Part shown: positions 24,281 to 34,523 of the stretch, in pieces
Numbering within the stretch: the stretch's first letter is position 1
How the letters are laid out: every line of letters starts with the position of its first letter
Source of the DNA: Microbispora sp. H11081
Lineage (GTDB): Bacteria > Actinomycetota > Actinomycetes > Streptosporangiales > Streptosporangiaceae
NCBI RefSeq assembly: GCF_012999535.1
Contig: NZ_JABBWV010000005.1
Span: 248,001 to 312,000, forward strand
DNA length: 64,000 bases
Reading direction: 5' to 3'
Notes under the pieces: model-generated
Told to the model about the DNA's origin: nothing
What the model saw: only the letters and a program-made list of their open reading frames with translations
The model's database searches: none
Made by a program: the position numbers and the translations under genes

Positions 24281-25447
24281 ATGGCACCCGTCACGATGGC
24301 CGACGTACGCCGGGTCGGCGCCGGCTACCACCAGGACCCCGGCCGATCGATGTCACTGCGGTCGGAGGCGTACACGGACCCGCGGTGGCTTGAGACCGAC
24401 GTCCGGGCGATCTTCGCCAGGACCTGGCAACTGGTCTGCCACGTGGAGAAGCTCCGGTCACCCGGCGGCTACGTGTCGGCCACCGTCGCGGGCATGCCGA
24501 TCGCGGTCGTACGCGACCGCGACGGGGCGCTGCGCGCGTTCTACAACGTCTGCAAGCACCGCGCCCACGAACTGCTCTCCGGCTCCGGCACCACCCGCGC
24601 CATCGTCTGTCCGTACCACGCCTGGACCTACGGCCTGGACGGACGGCTCAGGGCGGCCCGGCGCACCAGCGGGATGGCGGACTTCGACAAGAACGAGATC
24701 TGCCTCGACCAGGTGCTCGTGGAGGAGTTCGGCGGCTTCGTCTACGTGAACCTGGACCCGTCCGCCGCTCCGCTGGGCGAGCAGGCCGGGGACCTGGCCG
24801 CCGAGATCGCCAGGTGGGCCCCCGACGTGGCCGAACTGACCTTCGCGAAGCGGTTGACCTACGACATCGCGTCCGACTGGAAGAACGTCATCGACAACTT
24901 CCTTGAGTGCTACCACTGTCACATCGCGCACAAGGAGTTCGTCGACCTCGTCGACATGGACACCTACGAGGTGAAGACCCACGGCATCTGGTCGAGCCAC
25001 TTCGCCGAGGCGGGCAAGCAGGAGAACGCCGCGTACGACGTCGCGGGCGCGTCGGTCACTGAGCACGCCGTCTGGTGGCTGTGGCCCAACACCTGTCTGC
25101 TGCGCTACCCCGGCCGCGGCAACTTCATGGTCCTGCAGGTGATCCCCGCCGGTCCGGGCCGGACCCTGGAGACCTGGGACTTCTACTTCGAGACGGCCGA
25201 ACTCATGGACGCCGAGGTGGAGGCCGTGCGGTACATCGACGAGGTGCTGCAGCAGCAGGACATCGCCATCGTGGAGAGCGTCCAGCGGGGCATGAGCACC
25301 CCGGCCTTCGACCAGGGCCGCATCGTCTACGACCCGTCCGGCTCCGGGCTGTCCGAGCACGGCGTGCACCACTTCCACGGCCTCGTCCTCGACGCGTACC
25401 GGTCGTGGGTGGAAGGGACACCAGGCCGCCCGGCCCACCCGGCCTAA
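24281..25447 (+). CDS. Rieske-type aromatic ring-hydroxylating / quaternary-amine oxygenase alpha subunit
   Basis: A 388-residue Rieske non-haem iron oxygenase. The [2Fe-2S] motif is CKHRAHELL...VCPYHAW (C-x-H and C-x2-H), and the mononuclear iron region is [16 protein letters not shown]. Relatives oxidise aromatic rings or demethylate glycine betaine/stachydrine-type substrates; pairing with a BetI-like TetR slightly favours an amine substrate, but this is inference. The partner reductase is not in the window. ATG 24281 is leaderless with operators before it. It ends overlapping ynfA tail to tail by 4 bases. Confidence 0.85.
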   Translation: MAPVTMADVRRVGAGYHQDPGRSMSLRSEAYTDPRWLETDVRAIFARTWQLVCHVEKLRSPGGYVSATVAGMPIAVVRDRDGALRAFYNVCKHRAHELLSGSGTTRAIVCPYHAWTYGLDGRLRAARRTSGMADFDKNEICLDQVLVEEFGGFVYVNLDPSAAPLGEQAGDLAAEIARWAPDVAELTFAKRLTYDIASDWKNVIDNFLECYHCHIAHKEFVDLVDMDTYEVKTHGIWSSHFAEAGKQENAAYDVAGASVTEHAVWWLWPNTCLLRYPGRGNFMVLQVIPAGPGRTLETWDFYFETAELMDAEVEAVRYIDEVLQQQDIAIVESVQRGMSTPAFDQGRIVYDPSGSGLSEHGVHHFHGLVLDAYRSWVEGTPGRPAHPA

Positions 25448-25776
25448 CCGCGCGGCGCGTACATGATGACCAGGACGCCTACCAGGCAGACGGCGGCCCC
25501 GGCCAGATCCCATCGGTCGGGGCGGAAGCCGTCCACCACCATGCCCCAGACCAGCGAGCCGGCGACGAACACGCCTCCGTACGCCGCGAGGATCCGGCCG
25601 AAGTTGGCGTCCGGCTGGAAGGTCGCCACCAGGCCGTAGAGGCCGAGCGCGACGAACCCCGCCCCGACCCACAGCAGCCCGCGCTGCTCTCGCACTCCCT
25701 GCCAGACCAGCCAGGCGCCGCCGATCTCGGCGAGCGCGGCGACGACGAACAGCAGGAGAGAGCGCGCGACGGTCAT
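25444..25776 (-). CDS. ynfA: YnfA/UPF0060 small membrane protein
   Basis: A 110-residue protein with four membrane segments, beginning [20 protein letters not shown], with the family's conserved AYGGVFV and [20 protein letters not shown]. It resembles small multidrug resistance-like transporters; substrate is unknown. ATG 25776 is preferred over upstream in-frame Met codons in a Pro/Gly-rich extension. It is convergent with the Rieske gene. Confidence 0.88.
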   Translation of the reverse strand: MTVARSLLLFVVAALAEIGGAWLVWQGVREQRGLLWVGAGFVALGLYGLVATFQPDANFGRILAAYGGVFVAGSLVWGMVVDGFRPDRWDLAGAAVCLVGVLVIMYAPRG

Positions 25777-26034
25777 GGCCGCGACTGTAGAGGACGTGTC
25801 ACCGTCCCCCGGGGGCCGCGTTCCGCCCGGCGGGGCAGGCGCGTACGCAATGCCGGCCACGCGATGACCACGCGTTATTGTGGCGAGTCATCCCTGTTGG
25901 TCAGCCGGGGGTATCCTGCTGCCCACGTGCCCCTGATTTCCCCTGAATATTCCGCGGGGCACGCCGTGGGGCAACGGCATGACACGAAGCCCGGAGCGGG
26001 TGGGCGAGGCTCGGCGCGAACGGAGGGGTGTCAG

Positions 26035-29000
26035 GTGACGCGCTACGAGGACGCCGAGCAGGTACCGCGTACGGCGGACTGGGCCGGGGTGTTCGGCGTC
26101 GACGAAGAGGTCGGCCGCGACCTGGCGCTGGTGGACTGGGCGGCGACGCCACTGGGACCGCCGGACGAGTGGCCGCAGAGCCTGCAGACGGCGGTGAGCA
26201 TCCTGCTGTCGTCCCGGTTCTCCATGTGGATGGCGTGGGGGCCGGAGCTGACGTTCTTCTGCAACTCCGCCTACCGCCGCGACACCCTGGGCCGGAAATA
26301 CCCGTGGGCGCTCGGCCGCCCGGCCAGCGAGGTCTGGGCGGAGATCTGGGGCGACATCGGCCCACGGATCGAGGCCGTGCTGGACACGGGGAAGGCGACC
26401 TGGGACGAGGCGCTCCTGCTGTTCCTCGAGCGGTCCGGCTACCCCGAGGAGACCTACCACACGTTCTCCTACAGTCCCCTGCGCGACGACTCCGGCGCCG
26501 TGGTCGGCATGCTGTGCGTCGTCAGCGAGGAGACCGAGCGGGTCATCGGCGAGCGGCGCATGGCGACCCTGCGGGACCTCGGCTCCGACCCCAGCGTGGT
26601 CCGCACCGAGCAGGAGATGCTGGCCTTCGCCTGCCGGCAGCTCGGCCGCAACTCGCACGACCTGCCGTTCACCCTGACTTACCTCTATAAGGACGACGGC
26701 GGCGGCGCGTGGCTGGCGGGTGCGACCGGGATCCCGGCCGGGCATCCGGCGGCCCCTGTCACTCTGCCGGCCGACGACCAGAACGCGGTGTGGCCTTCGA
26801 CGGTGCTGGCCAGGGGAGAGCCGGTGCTCGTCCCGCTCGACGGTCCCGCGTACGCGGGGCTGCCGTCGGGGGGCTGGTCGGAGCCGCCCACGCAGGCGCT
26901 GGTGGTGCCGCTGCTCCAGCAGGGCAGCGCGCCGTACGGGTTCCTCGTGTGCGCGCTCAACCGCTACCGCCGCCTCGACGAGGTCTACCAGGGGTTCATC
27001 GAACTGGCCGCGGGACACGTCGCGGCGGGCGTCGCGAGCGCGCGCAGCTACCAGGCCCAGCAGCGGCGGGCGGAGGAGCTGGCCGAGCTCGACCGCGCGA
27101 AGACGGTCTTCTTCTCCAACATCAGCCACGAGTTCCGCACCCCGCTGACCCTGATCATGGGCCCGGTGGAGGAGCTGCGCGGCCATCTGCAGGGGGCCGG
27201 CGCGCAGGTGCGCGAGGAGCTGGAGGTCATCCGCCGCAACGGGTTGCGGCTGGGGAAGCTGGTCAACACCCTGCTGGACTTCTCCCGCATAGAGGCCGGC
27301 CGCATGCAGGCCAGGTACGAACCGGTCGACCTGGCCACGGTCACCGCCGAGCTGGCCAGCCTCTTCCGCTCCGCGATCGACAAGGCAGGGCTGGAGTTCC
27401 GGGTCGAGTGCCCTCCCCTGGACGAGCCGGTGTACATCGACCGCGGCATGTGGGAGAAGGTGGTGCTCAACCTCCTCAGCAACGCGCTGAAGTTCACCTT
27501 CGACGGGTCGATCGGCGTCGAGGTGCGCGGGGAGGACGCCCACGCCGTGGTGACCATCACCGACACGGGCATCGGCATCCCCGCGGCGGAGCTGCCGCGG
27601 CTGTTCGAGCGCTTCCACCGCATCGAGAACGCCCGCTCGCGGTCCAACGAGGGCAGCGGCATCGGGCTGGCTCTCGTGCAGGAGCTGGTCGGCCTGCACG
27701 GCGGCACCATCGCCGCCGACAGCACCGAGGGCGAGGGCACCCGCTTCACCATCCGCATGCCGTACGGCGCCGCGCATCTCCCCGATGACGTGATCACGAC
27801 GGCCGGCACGGGCACCACGGGCACCGCCGCCGACCCGTTCGTCGAAGAGGCGCTGCGCTGGCTGCCCGCGGACGACGACGGCGAGCCCGCCGGGGTCGTC
27901 ACGGAGATGACGCACCAGGAAGGGCCCGTGATCTCCGGGAGTTCCGCGGTCCCGGCGCGTGTGCTGGTCGCCGACGACAACGCCGACATGCGGGGCTACC
28001 TCGTCCGCCTGCTCAAGGGCGCGGGCTATGTCGTCGACACCGCGAGCGACGGGATGGAGGCCCTCGACGCCATCCACGCGGAGATCCCCGACCTGGTCGT
28101 CAGCGACGTGATGATGCCCCGCCTGGACGGCCTGTCCCTGGTCGCGGCGCTGCGGGCCGATCCGCGTACCGCGACCATCCCCGTGGTGCTGCTGTCGGCG
28201 CGGGCGGGCCAGGAGGCGTCCATCGAAGGGCTGCAGGCGGGGGCCGACGACTACCTGGTCAAGCCCTTCGCCGCGGCGGAACTGCTCGCGCGGGTGCGGG
28301 CCACCATGGACATGGCGCGGCTGCGTCAGCACCAGGCGCGCTGGCGTACGGCGCTGGTGAACTCGATGCAGGAGGCGTTCTTCGTCTGTGACGAGGACGG
28401 CGCCGTCATCGAGATCAACAAGGCGTTCGCCGACATCCTCGGCTACGGCCCGGAGAACCTGCCCTACCGGCCGATCCACCCGTGGTGGCCGGACGCCGCC
28501 GTCGATCCCGAGGCCCACCAGCAGGTCGCCGACGCGTTCAACGGACTTCTCGGCCCCGGGCAGGGCAGCTACACCATCCCCGTCACCCACGGCGACGGGC
28601 ACCGGCTGTGGGTCAGCGTCAACTTCAACCGGGCGCAGGACCCCGACACCGGGCGCAGGGTCGTCGTCGGCACGATCCGCGACGTCACCGCCGAGCACTA
28701 CGCCATCCAGCGCGAAAGCGCGCTCGCCTCCCTGAGCACCCGCCTGTCCCAGGCGGGGAGCCTGTCCGACGCGCTGACCGGCGCGCTGGAGGAGCTGCGG
28801 ATCCTGTGGCGGGCCAAGTCCGTGCTGGCGGCCGTCTTCGCCCAGGGCGAAGGGGAGGAGCCGTCGCTGACCGCGACGGACGCGACCGTCGACTGGCACG
28901 GGCTGTCCGCGGAACGCCGCCGGACGCTCGCCGGCATGGCGAAGCGGCCGCTGCTCACCCCGGTCGCCGAGCGCGACGGGGTCGGCGTCCTGCTGGAGCA

Positions 29001-30210
29001 CCCCGACGGGCCGATGGCGCTGTGGGTCGACCTGGGCTACCGGTCCTTCACGAGCGAGGACCAGGTGCTGCTGTCGCTGCTGGCCGGGCGGCTCGCGCAG
29101 GGACTGGTCCGCGCCCACCAGATCGACCAGCAGCGCGAGACCGCGATCGCGCTCCAGCGGGCCATCCTCGGCCCCGCGCAGCTTCCCGACGGGTTCGCCG
29201 TACGCTACGAGCCCGCGACCCGGCCGCTGGAGGTGGGCGGCGACTGGTACGACACCATCGCCCTGCCGGGCGGACGCATCGGCATCGTCGTCGGCGACTG
29301 CGTGGGACGCGGCGTGGACGCCGCCGCCGTCATGGGACAACTGCGCAGCGCCTGCCGCGCGCTGCTGCTGCAGGACGCCAGCCCGGCCCGCGTGCTCATG
29401 GCGCTCGACCAGTTCGCCGCCGGTGTGCCAGGAGCGAAGTGCACCACGGTCTTCTGCGGTGTCCTCGACCCGGAGACCGGACGTCTGTCGTACTCCAGCG
29501 CCGGGCACCCCCCGGGCATCCTCGCCCACCCCGACGGCAGCACCGGCCTGCTCGACGGCGGACGTTCCGTTCCCCTGGCCGTCCGCCCCGGGGCGGAGCG
29601 GCCGGAGGGCGAGACGGTCATCCCCGCCCGTGCCACGCTCATGCTCTACACGGACGGCCTGGTCGAACGCCGCCGCCGCTCGCTGTACTCCGGCATCGAC
29701 CAGGCCAGCCAGGCCGTACAGGACGGCAGGAACGTCGCGGTCGACGACCTCGCGACGCAGGTGATGATCCGCCTGGCGCCCGCCGACGGCTACGACGACG
29801 ACGTCGCTCTGCTGCTCTACCGGCACCCGGCCCCGCTGGAGATGACGTTCCCCGCCGAGTCGTCGCAGCTCGCGCCGGTTCGCAAGGCGCTGCGCAGCTG
29901 GCTCGGCCAGTGCGACCTGCCGGCCCAGATCGTCCAGAACGTCCTGGTCGCCGCAGGTGAGGCGTGTGCCAACGCCATCGAGCACGGCCATCGCCACGCA
30001 CCAGGCGACATCGTCCGCCTCCGGGCCGAGGCGTCCGTGGACAACCTGCGTCTCACCGTCGCCGACACGGGCCGCTGGAAGGCCCCACAACCCGAGGTGA
30101 ACGCCCACCGCGGCCGCGGCGTCGCCCTCATGCGCGCCATGATGCAGCAGGTCACCATAACCCCGGGACCGTCCGGCACCACCGTCGACATGCAGATGAG
30201 GATCGCCTGA
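26035..30210 (+). CDS. Hybrid PAS-GAF-histidine kinase-receiver-PAS-GAF-SpoIIE phosphatase-RsbW fusion
   Basis: A 1391-residue cytosolic signalling protein. Order by eye: PAS-like (about 40-150), GAF (about 190-335), HisKA with H365 in [12 protein letters not shown], HATPase (N-box near NLLSNALKF, then DTGIGIP and GSGIGLAL), receiver with D691 in [15 protein letters not shown] (about 770-890), GAF (about 895-1025), PP2C/SpoIIE phosphatase ([29 protein letters not shown]) and a C-terminal RsbW-like ATPase ([16 protein letters not shown], then [10 protein letters not shown]). GTG 26035 follows GGAGGGG. It has no membrane segment. The STAS antagonist gene overlaps its stop by one base, so kinase, phosphatase, anti-sigma and anti-anti-sigma activities are gathered in two genes. 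Confidence 0.92.
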   Translation: MTRYEDAEQVPRTADWAGVFGVDEEVGRDLALVDWAATPLGPPDEWPQSLQTAVSILLSSRFSMWMAWGPELTFFCNSAYRRDTLGRKYPWALGRPASEVWAEIWGDIGPRIEAVLDTGKATWDEALLLFLERSGYPEETYHTFSYSPLRDDSGAVVGMLCVVSEETERVIGERRMATLRDLGSDPSVVRTEQEMLAFACRQLGRNSHDLPFTLTYLYKDDGGGAWLAGATGIPAGHPAAPVTLPADDQNAVWPSTVLARGEPVLVPLDGPAYAGLPSGGWSEPPTQALVVPLLQQGSAPYGFLVCALNRYRRLDEVYQGFIELAAGHVAAGVASARSYQAQQRRAEELAELDRAKTVFFSNISHEFRTPLTLIMGPVEELRGHLQGAGAQVREELEVIRRNGLRLGKLVNTLLDFSRIEAGRMQARYEPVDLATVTAELASLFRSAIDKAGLEFRVECPPLDEPVYIDRGMWEKVVLNLLSNALKFTFDGSIGVEVRGEDAHAVVTITDTGIGIPAAELPRLFERFHRIENARSRSNEGSGIGLALVQELVGLHGGTIAADSTEGEGTRFTIRMPYGAAHLPDDVITTAGTGTTGTAADPFVEEALRWLPADDDGEPAGVVTEMTHQEGPVISGSSAVPARVLVADDNADMRGYLVRLLKGAGYVVDTASDGMEALDAIHAEIPDLVVSDVMMPRLDGLSLVAALRADPRTATIPVVLLSARAGQEASIEGLQAGADDYLVKPFAAAELLARVRATMDMARLRQHQARWRTALVNSMQEAFFVCDEDGAVIEINKAFADILGYGPENLPYRPIHPWWPDAAVDPEAHQQVADAFNGLLGPGQGSYTIPVTHGDGHRLWVSVNFNRAQDPDTGRRVVVGTIRDVTAEHYAIQRESALASLSTRLSQAGSLSDALTGALEELRILWRAKSVLAAVFAQGEGEEPSLTATDATVDWHGLSAERRRTLAGMAKRPLLTPVAERDGVGVLLEHPDGPMALWVDLGYRSFTSEDQVLLSLLAGRLAQGLVRAHQIDQQRETAIALQRAILGPAQLPDGFAVRYEPATRPLEVGGDWYDTIALPGGRIGIVVGDCVGRGVDAAAVMGQLRSACRALLLQDASPARVLMALDQFAAGVPGAKCTTVFCGVLDPETGRLSYSSAGHPPGILAHPDGSTGLLDGGRSVPLAVRPGAERPEGETVIPARATLMLYTDGLVERRRRSLYSGIDQASQAVQDGRNVAVDDLATQVMIRLAPADGYDDDVALLLYRHPAPLEMTFPAESSQLAPVRKALRSWLGQCDLPAQIVQNVLVAAGEACANAIEHGHRHAPGDIVRLRAEASVDNLRLTVADTGRWKAPQPEVNAHRGRGVALMRAMMQQVTITPGPSGTTVDMQMRIA

Positions 30211-30512
30211 TGATCACGCCGCTCACTCTCACCCCCGGCAATGGCCCGGACGGCGCCGCTCTGCTGACCGTCGCCGGTGAGATCGACATGAGCAACACCG
30301 ACGCCCTCGCGGCCGCTCTCGAAAGCACCCCGGGGCCCGTCGTCCTCGACCTGAGCTCCGTCGAATACCTGGACAGCGCCGGGCTGAGCGTCCTGTTCGC
30401 CCACGCCGACCACATCACGCTCGTCGCCAACCCTCTGCTGACGCCCGTCCTGACCATCTCCGGGCTGGCGGACCTCGTCGGCGTCGCCGGCGGTGACTCC
30501 GGCGTCCGATAG
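30210..30512 (+). CDS. STAS-domain anti-sigma factor antagonist (RsbV-like)
   Basis: A 100-residue STAS protein. The phosphorylation motif is VEYLDSAGLSVLF, with S56 as predicted target of the RsbW-type kinase. In partner switching the unphosphorylated form binds the anti-sigma kinase; a PP2C phosphatase reactivates it. Its ATG overlaps the stop of the large fusion gene (TGATG), so the two are co-translated. No sigma gene follows, so the regulated sigma factor must be elsewhere. Confidence 0.9.
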   Translation: MITPLTLTPGNGPDGAALLTVAGEIDMSNTDALAAALESTPGPVVLDLSSVEYLDSAGLSVLFAHADHITLVANPLLTPVLTISGLADLVGVAGGDSGVR

Positions 30513-30607
30513 CGGGCGCTCAGCGGGCGTTCCCGCCTCCTCCTCCGGTCATATCGCCGTAAACGAGATTTGCTCTTTCTTGCGTTGATCTCTTTACACG
30601 AGTCATG

Positions 30608-30623
30608 TGATAGTTGACTATCA
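30608..30623. promoter_or_regulatory. Operator upstream of the P450 gene
   Basis: TGATAGT-TG-ACTATCA is a perfect inverted repeat. TTGATC (30585-30590) could serve as -35 with GATAGT (30609-30614) as -10 inside the operator. The same sequence, 14 of 16 positions, recurs upstream of the TetR gene at 31899-31914. Confidence 0.75.
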
Positions 30624-30674
30624 AGTGGCTGCTCGACGGCTCGTGGTGAAACGGCGATCCGCTCTGGAGGCATC

Positions 30675-31880
30675 GTGACCACTGTCGAACCCCGGATCTT
30701 CCCCTTCGGCCAGGTGGACCGGCTGGAGGTGGATCCCCTCTTCTTCCGGTTGCGGCAGGAGGAACCGCTGTGCCGGGTCCGGCTGCCCTACGGTGAACCC
30801 GCGTGGCTCGCGACCCGCTATGAGGATGTCAAGGTCGTGCTCGGCGACCCGCGGTTCAGCCGGGCCGCGGCGATCGGCCGCGACGAGCCGCGGATGCGGC
30901 CCCACCGGTCCCGCCCCGGCGGCATCCTCAGCTTCGACCCGCCCGAGCACAGCAGGCTGCGCAGGCTGGTGTCGAAGGCGTTCACCGTACGGCGGATCGA
31001 GTCGCTGCGGCCCCGGACCCAGGAGATCGCCGACGATCTCGTCGGCGCGATGCTGGCGAAGGGCGCCCCGGCCGACCTCGTCGAGGACTTCGGGCTGCCG
31101 CTGCCGATCACGGTCATCTGCGAGTTGCTGGGCGTGCCCGTCGAGGACCGGGTCGACTTCCGCACCTGGTCGGACGCGCTTCTGTCCACCACGCGGTTCA
31201 CCCCCGAGGAGGTGATGCGCTGCATGGGGCTGCTCAGGGAGTACATGGCGGGGCTCATCGCCCAGCGCCGGCAGACCCCGAAGGACGACCTGCTCACCGC
31301 GCTCGTCGCGGCCCGAGACAACGAGGAGCGGCTGTCGGAGGAGGAGATGCTGTCGCTGGCCGAGGCGCTGCTGGTCGCCGGCCACGAGACCACGGCCACG
31401 CAGATCCCCAACTTCGTCTACGTGCTGCTCACCCACCCCGAGCAGCTCGCGACGCTGCGCGCGGACCTCGACCTGATCCCCGGTGCCGTCGAGGAGCTGA
31501 TGCGTTTCGTGCCGCTCGGCGGCGGCGCCTCCATCGCGCGCTACGCGCTGGAGGACGTCGAGCTGGGCGGCGTCACGGTGCGCGCCGGTGAGCCGGTCGT
31601 CGTGAGCCTGGTGTCGGCCAACCGTGACGAGTCGGTCTACACGAACCCCGACGACCTCGAGTTCGACCGTCAGCAGGCCTCGCACGTGGGGTTCGGGTAC
31701 GGGGCGCACCACTGCCTCGGCGCCCCGCTCGCCCGGATGGAGCTGCAGGTCGCGCTGCGTACGCTGCTCACCCGGCTGCCGGGGCTCCGCCTCGCCGGCT
31801 CCGAGGACGACGTCGTGTGGAAGACGGGGTTGTCCACCCGGGGGCCCGAGCACATGCTTGTCACATGGGACCGGCCCTGA
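30675..31880 (+). CDS. Cytochrome P450 (bacterial class I)
   Basis: A 401-residue soluble monooxygenase needing ferredoxin partners not found here. Visible: I-helix oxygen-binding AGHETTATQ, K-helix ExxR in EELMR, and the haem loop FGYGAHHCLGAPLAR with C347 as axial ligand. It resembles the CYP105/CYP107 range, which hydroxylate xenobiotics or secondary metabolites; substrate cannot be assigned. GTG 30675 follows CTGGAGG. The operator before it and the TetR gene after it suggest substrate-induced expression. Confidence 0.93.
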   Translation: MTTVEPRIFPFGQVDRLEVDPLFFRLRQEEPLCRVRLPYGEPAWLATRYEDVKVVLGDPRFSRAAAIGRDEPRMRPHRSRPGGILSFDPPEHSRLRRLVSKAFTVRRIESLRPRTQEIADDLVGAMLAKGAPADLVEDFGLPLPITVICELLGVPVEDRVDFRTWSDALLSTTRFTPEEVMRCMGLLREYMAGLIAQRRQTPKDDLLTALVAARDNEERLSEEEMLSLAEALLVAGHETTATQIPNFVYVLLTHPEQLATLRADLDLIPGAVEELMRFVPLGGGASIARYALEDVELGGVTVRAGEPVVVSLVSANRDESVYTNPDDLEFDRQQASHVGFGYGAHHCLGAPLARMELQVALRTLLTRLPGLRLAGSEDDVVWKTGLSTRGPEHMLVTWDRP

Positions 31881-31898
31881 CGCCCGTACGGAACTAAT

Positions 31899-31914
31899 TA
31901 ATAGTCACCTATCA
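31899..31914. promoter_or_regulatory. Operator upstream of the TetR gene
   Basis: TAATAG-TCAC-CTATCA is an imperfect inverted repeat. Its reverse complement differs at two positions from the P450 operator. It overlaps a promoter TTAATA (31898-31903), 17 bases, TATCCT (31921-31926), implying autoregulation. Confidence 0.7.
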
Positions 31915-31932
31915 CTTGGCTATCCTGTGGGA

Positions 31933-32562
31933 ATGATCACTGAGAGCTCGCGACGGCCGCGCGCCGACGCCGCACGCAACTCCGGCAGGATCGTGCGCGC
32001 GGCCCGGGAGGTCTGGGCCGAGCAGGGGCCCGACGCGCTGCTCGAAGACATCGCCCGCCGCGCCGGTGTGGGCATCGCGACCCTCTACCGCCACTTCCCC
32101 GACAAGGCGGGCCTGGTCAGGGCGGCCCTCGACCAGAGCTTCGCCGAGGACATCGCCCCCGTCGTCGAGCGGGCGCTCGACGACGACGATCCCCGGCGTG
32201 GTCTGGCCACTGTGCTGGAAGCGGCGATGTCCACGGCGGCCCGTGAACGCAACACCCTGGCCGCCGCCCGCAACTCCGGCGCCGTCACCGCCGAGGCCAG
32301 CAGCCCGTTCGTCGAGTCGCTGACCCTGCTGGCCCGGCGCGGGCAGGAGGCCGGTGTCATCCGCGAGGACCTCGTCCCCGGCGACCTGCCGAGGATCATG
32401 GTCATGCTGATGGGCGTGCTGTGGACGATGGAACCCGGCAGTGACGGCTGGCGGCGCTACCTCGCGCTCGTCCTCGACGCCCTGTCTCCCGGCGCGGCCT
32501 CCCCGCTGCCGGCCGCCGTGCCGCTCAGGTCGGCGCGCAGGCGGGGCGGCTGGCCCGTGTGA
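31933..32562 (+). CDS. TetR/AcrR family regulator of the P450 locus
   Basis: A 209-residue repressor with N-terminal HTH EDIARRAGVGIATLYRHFPD and a C-terminal domain of the type seen in many TetR proteins (helix-rich, about 85-190). The ATG at 31933 lies 7 bases after the predicted -10 and has little ribosome site, so it may be leaderless. It sits 52 bases after the P450 gene and shares its operator sequence. An ending rich in Arg/Pro (SARRRGGWPV) is unusual but unremarkable. Confidence 0.88.
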   Translation: MITESSRRPRADAARNSGRIVRAAREVWAEQGPDALLEDIARRAGVGIATLYRHFPDKAGLVRAALDQSFAEDIAPVVERALDDDDPRRGLATVLEAAMSTAARERNTLAAARNSGAVTAEASSPFVESLTLLARRGQEAGVIREDLVPGDLPRIMVMLMGVLWTMEPGSDGWRRYLALVLDALSPGAASPLPAAVPLRSARRRGGWPV

Positions 32563-32574
32563 CGCACGGGCGGC

Positions 32575-33423
32575 CTACGGCGAGCGGGTCGCGTCGTGAT
32601 CCGGTCCGGGAGCGGTGAGCCTGGCGAGCGCGGCGGCCGAGGGCGTTCCGGGCTCGGCCTGGTAGGCGATGACGACCTGGCCGTCCGTCCCGGCGACCGT
32701 CAGGCTGTGACGCCGCAGGACGAGCGGTCCGGCGACGGGATGGGCGAACTCCTTCGTCTCGTCTCGCGTCGGGCGGACGTCGTGGCGTTCCCACAGGCGG
32801 CGGAAGTCCTCGGAGGCCGCCGACAGCTCCTCGACCAGCTCGCGCAGGGCCGGGTCGCCGAGGTCGGCGCTGGCCACGGCCCGGAGCGCGGCGACCGAGC
32901 CGGCGGCGACGGCGTCCCATTGGGGGAACAGCGCCCGAGCGTAAGGATCGAGGAAGACGTCTCGGACGAGGTTGCGGCCGGGCCGATACATGGGCGCGAG
33001 GGCCATCGCCCGCGCGTTGGCGGCCAGCACGTCGAACCGCCGTCCCCGCAGGTAGGCGGGTACGCCCACCCACGCGTCGAGGAGAGAGCCGGCCCCCGGG
33101 GCCGGTCGCTCGGGCGGCCGGCGGGCCGGGCCGCCGTTCGGTCTCGACGCGTCACGGGCCAGGGCGTGCAGGTGGGCCGTGAGGTCGGCGTCGAGGCGCA
33201 GGGCGGCCCCGAGCGCGTCGAGCACCTGCTCGGAGGGGTTGCGGTCCCGGCCCTGCTCGAGTCGGGTCAGGTAGGCGAGGCTGACGCCCGCGAGCGCGGC
33301 CAGTTCGTCGCGGCGCAGCCCGGCCACGCGGCGCCGCCCGAACGCGGGCAGCCCGGCGTCCTCCGGGCGTACGAGCGCGCGGCGGGCCTTGAGGAAGCTG
33401 CCGAGAGCGTTGGTGCCGGGCAT
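32575..33423 (-). CDS. XRE-family regulator with MmyB-like ligand domain
   Basis: A 282-residue regulator. The N-terminal HTH is RDELAALAGVSLAYLTRLEQ, and the C-terminal half (LLDAWVGVPAYLRGRRFDVLAANARA...) matches the PAS-like MmyB ligand-binding domain, which binds fatty acids in one known structure. ATG 33423 gives the family start MPGTNALGSFLKARRA; a GTG 12 bases upstream is less likely. It is divergent from an SDR gene across an 84-bp promoter with three inverted repeats, a common arrangement in which the regulator controls the SDR. Confidence 0.9.
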   Translation of the reverse strand: MPGTNALGSFLKARRALVRPEDAGLPAFGRRRVAGLRRDELAALAGVSLAYLTRLEQGRDRNPSEQVLDALGAALRLDADLTAHLHALARDASRPNGGPARRPPERPAPGAGSLLDAWVGVPAYLRGRRFDVLAANARAMALAPMYRPGRNLVRDVFLDPYARALFPQWDAVAAGSVAALRAVASADLGDPALRELVEELSAASEDFRRLWERHDVRPTRDETKEFAHPVAGPLVLRRHSLTVAGTDGQVVIAYQAEPGTPSAAALARLTAPGPDHDATRSP

Positions 33424-33432
33424 GTCACCCGC

Positions 33433-33494
33433 CACTGTACGCAGTGCCCGATGGTGACCCTGTCACGGTGATGGCTGCCCGTCCCACGGGTGGG
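33433..33494. promoter_or_regulatory. Three inverted repeats in the XRE/SDR divergent promoter
   Basis: CACTG-TACG-CAGTG (33433-33446), GTGAC-CCT-GTCAC (33454-33466) and CCCAC-GG-GTGGG (33483-33494) lie between the two start codons. They differ in sequence, so at most one or two are likely to be bound by the XRE regulator. Confidence 0.45.
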
Positions 33495-33507
33495 CAGAGT
33501 GATTGTC

Positions 33508-34335
33508 ATGAGTACCGGAAACGCAATCACCTGGTTCGTCACGGGAGCGTCCCGTGGCTTCGGAAACGTGTGGACGCGGGCGGCGCTGCGGCGCGGCGAC
33601 CGGGTCGTCGCGACGGCGCGCGACGTCGCCGCGCTGAAGCCGCTCGCCGACGAGTTCGGCGACGCGATCCTCCCGTTGACGCTCGACGTCACCGACCGGG
33701 AGGCCGCCTTCGCCGCGGTAGACCGGGGGGCCGAACGCTTCGGCGGGATCGACGTCGTCGTCAACAACGCCGGGTACGGCCTTTTCGGAGCGGTGGAGGA
33801 GGTCACCGAAGCCCAGGCGAGAGCTCAGCTGGAGACGAACCTGCTCGGCGCGCTCTGGGTCACCCAGGCCGTGCTGCCCGGGATGCGGGAGCGCGGACGG
33901 GGCCACATCCTGCAGGTGTCGAGCATCGGCGGCGTCGCCGCGTTTCCCATGCTCGGGCTCTACAACGCGTCGAAGTGGGGCCTGGAGGCGTTCAGCGAGT
34001 CGCTCGCCCAGGAGGTCGCCTCGTACGGCATCAAGGTGACGATCATCGAGCCCGGCCCGTACGGCACCGACTGGAGTGGATCGTCGGCCGTCCACGCCGA
34101 GCCGCATCCCGCGTACGAGCACGTCCGGGAGGCCCGCCGGGCCGCCGCGGCGGGCAGGGAACCGATCGACCCCGAGGTCACGGTCGAGGCGGTTCTCTCG
34201 GTCGTGGACGCGGAACGGCCCCCGTTGCGCCTGTTCCTGGGGAGCTACTGCCTGCCGATCGCCGAGCGGGCCTACGCCGGACGCCTGGACACCTGGCGGG
34301 AGTGGCGCGCCCTCTCCGAGTCCGCCGACGGGTGA
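33508..34335 (+). CDS. Short-chain dehydrogenase/reductase
   Basis: A 275-residue classical SDR. Cofactor motif TGASRGFG, NNAGYG, catalytic Ser in VSSIGG and YNASKWG as YxxxK. ATG 33508 yields MSTGNAITWFVTGASR; an earlier GTG lies in the divergent promoter. Substrate is unknown. It is likely under control of the divergent MmyB-type regulator. Confidence 0.92.
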   Translation: MSTGNAITWFVTGASRGFGNVWTRAALRRGDRVVATARDVAALKPLADEFGDAILPLTLDVTDREAAFAAVDRGAERFGGIDVVVNNAGYGLFGAVEEVTEAQARAQLETNLLGALWVTQAVLPGMRERGRGHILQVSSIGGVAAFPMLGLYNASKWGLEAFSESLAQEVASYGIKVTIIEPGPYGTDWSGSSAVHAEPHPAYEHVREARRAAAAGREPIDPEVTVEAVLSVVDAERPPLRLFLGSYCLPIAERAYAGRLDTWREWRALSESADG

Positions 34336-34405
34336 CCCGTTCCCCGGGCCGGCTTTCGGAGCCCGGCCGGTAGGGGAACGCCGGCCGGGCCGCCGAACGA
34401 AGCCG

Positions 34406-34447
34406 ATGAAACGCGGAGTTCCGCCGAGGCGGCGACGAAAGTTTCAT
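34406..34447. promoter_or_regulatory. 42-bp dyad upstream of the ROK gene
   Basis: Outer arms ATGAAAC (34406-34412) and GTTTCAT (34441-34447) and inner arms CCGCC-GA-GGCGG (34421-34432) share exactly the same symmetry axis. The A-run that follows is wrong for a plus-strand terminator, so an operator, perhaps for the ROK protein, is the better guess. Confidence 0.45.
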
Positions 34448-34523
34448 TAGGCGAAAAAAATTGGGTGCTGCCGGACTATGCGCGGAGGATGGAAGAGGAG
34501 CCGCCCGATGAGAAACTTGGGCG

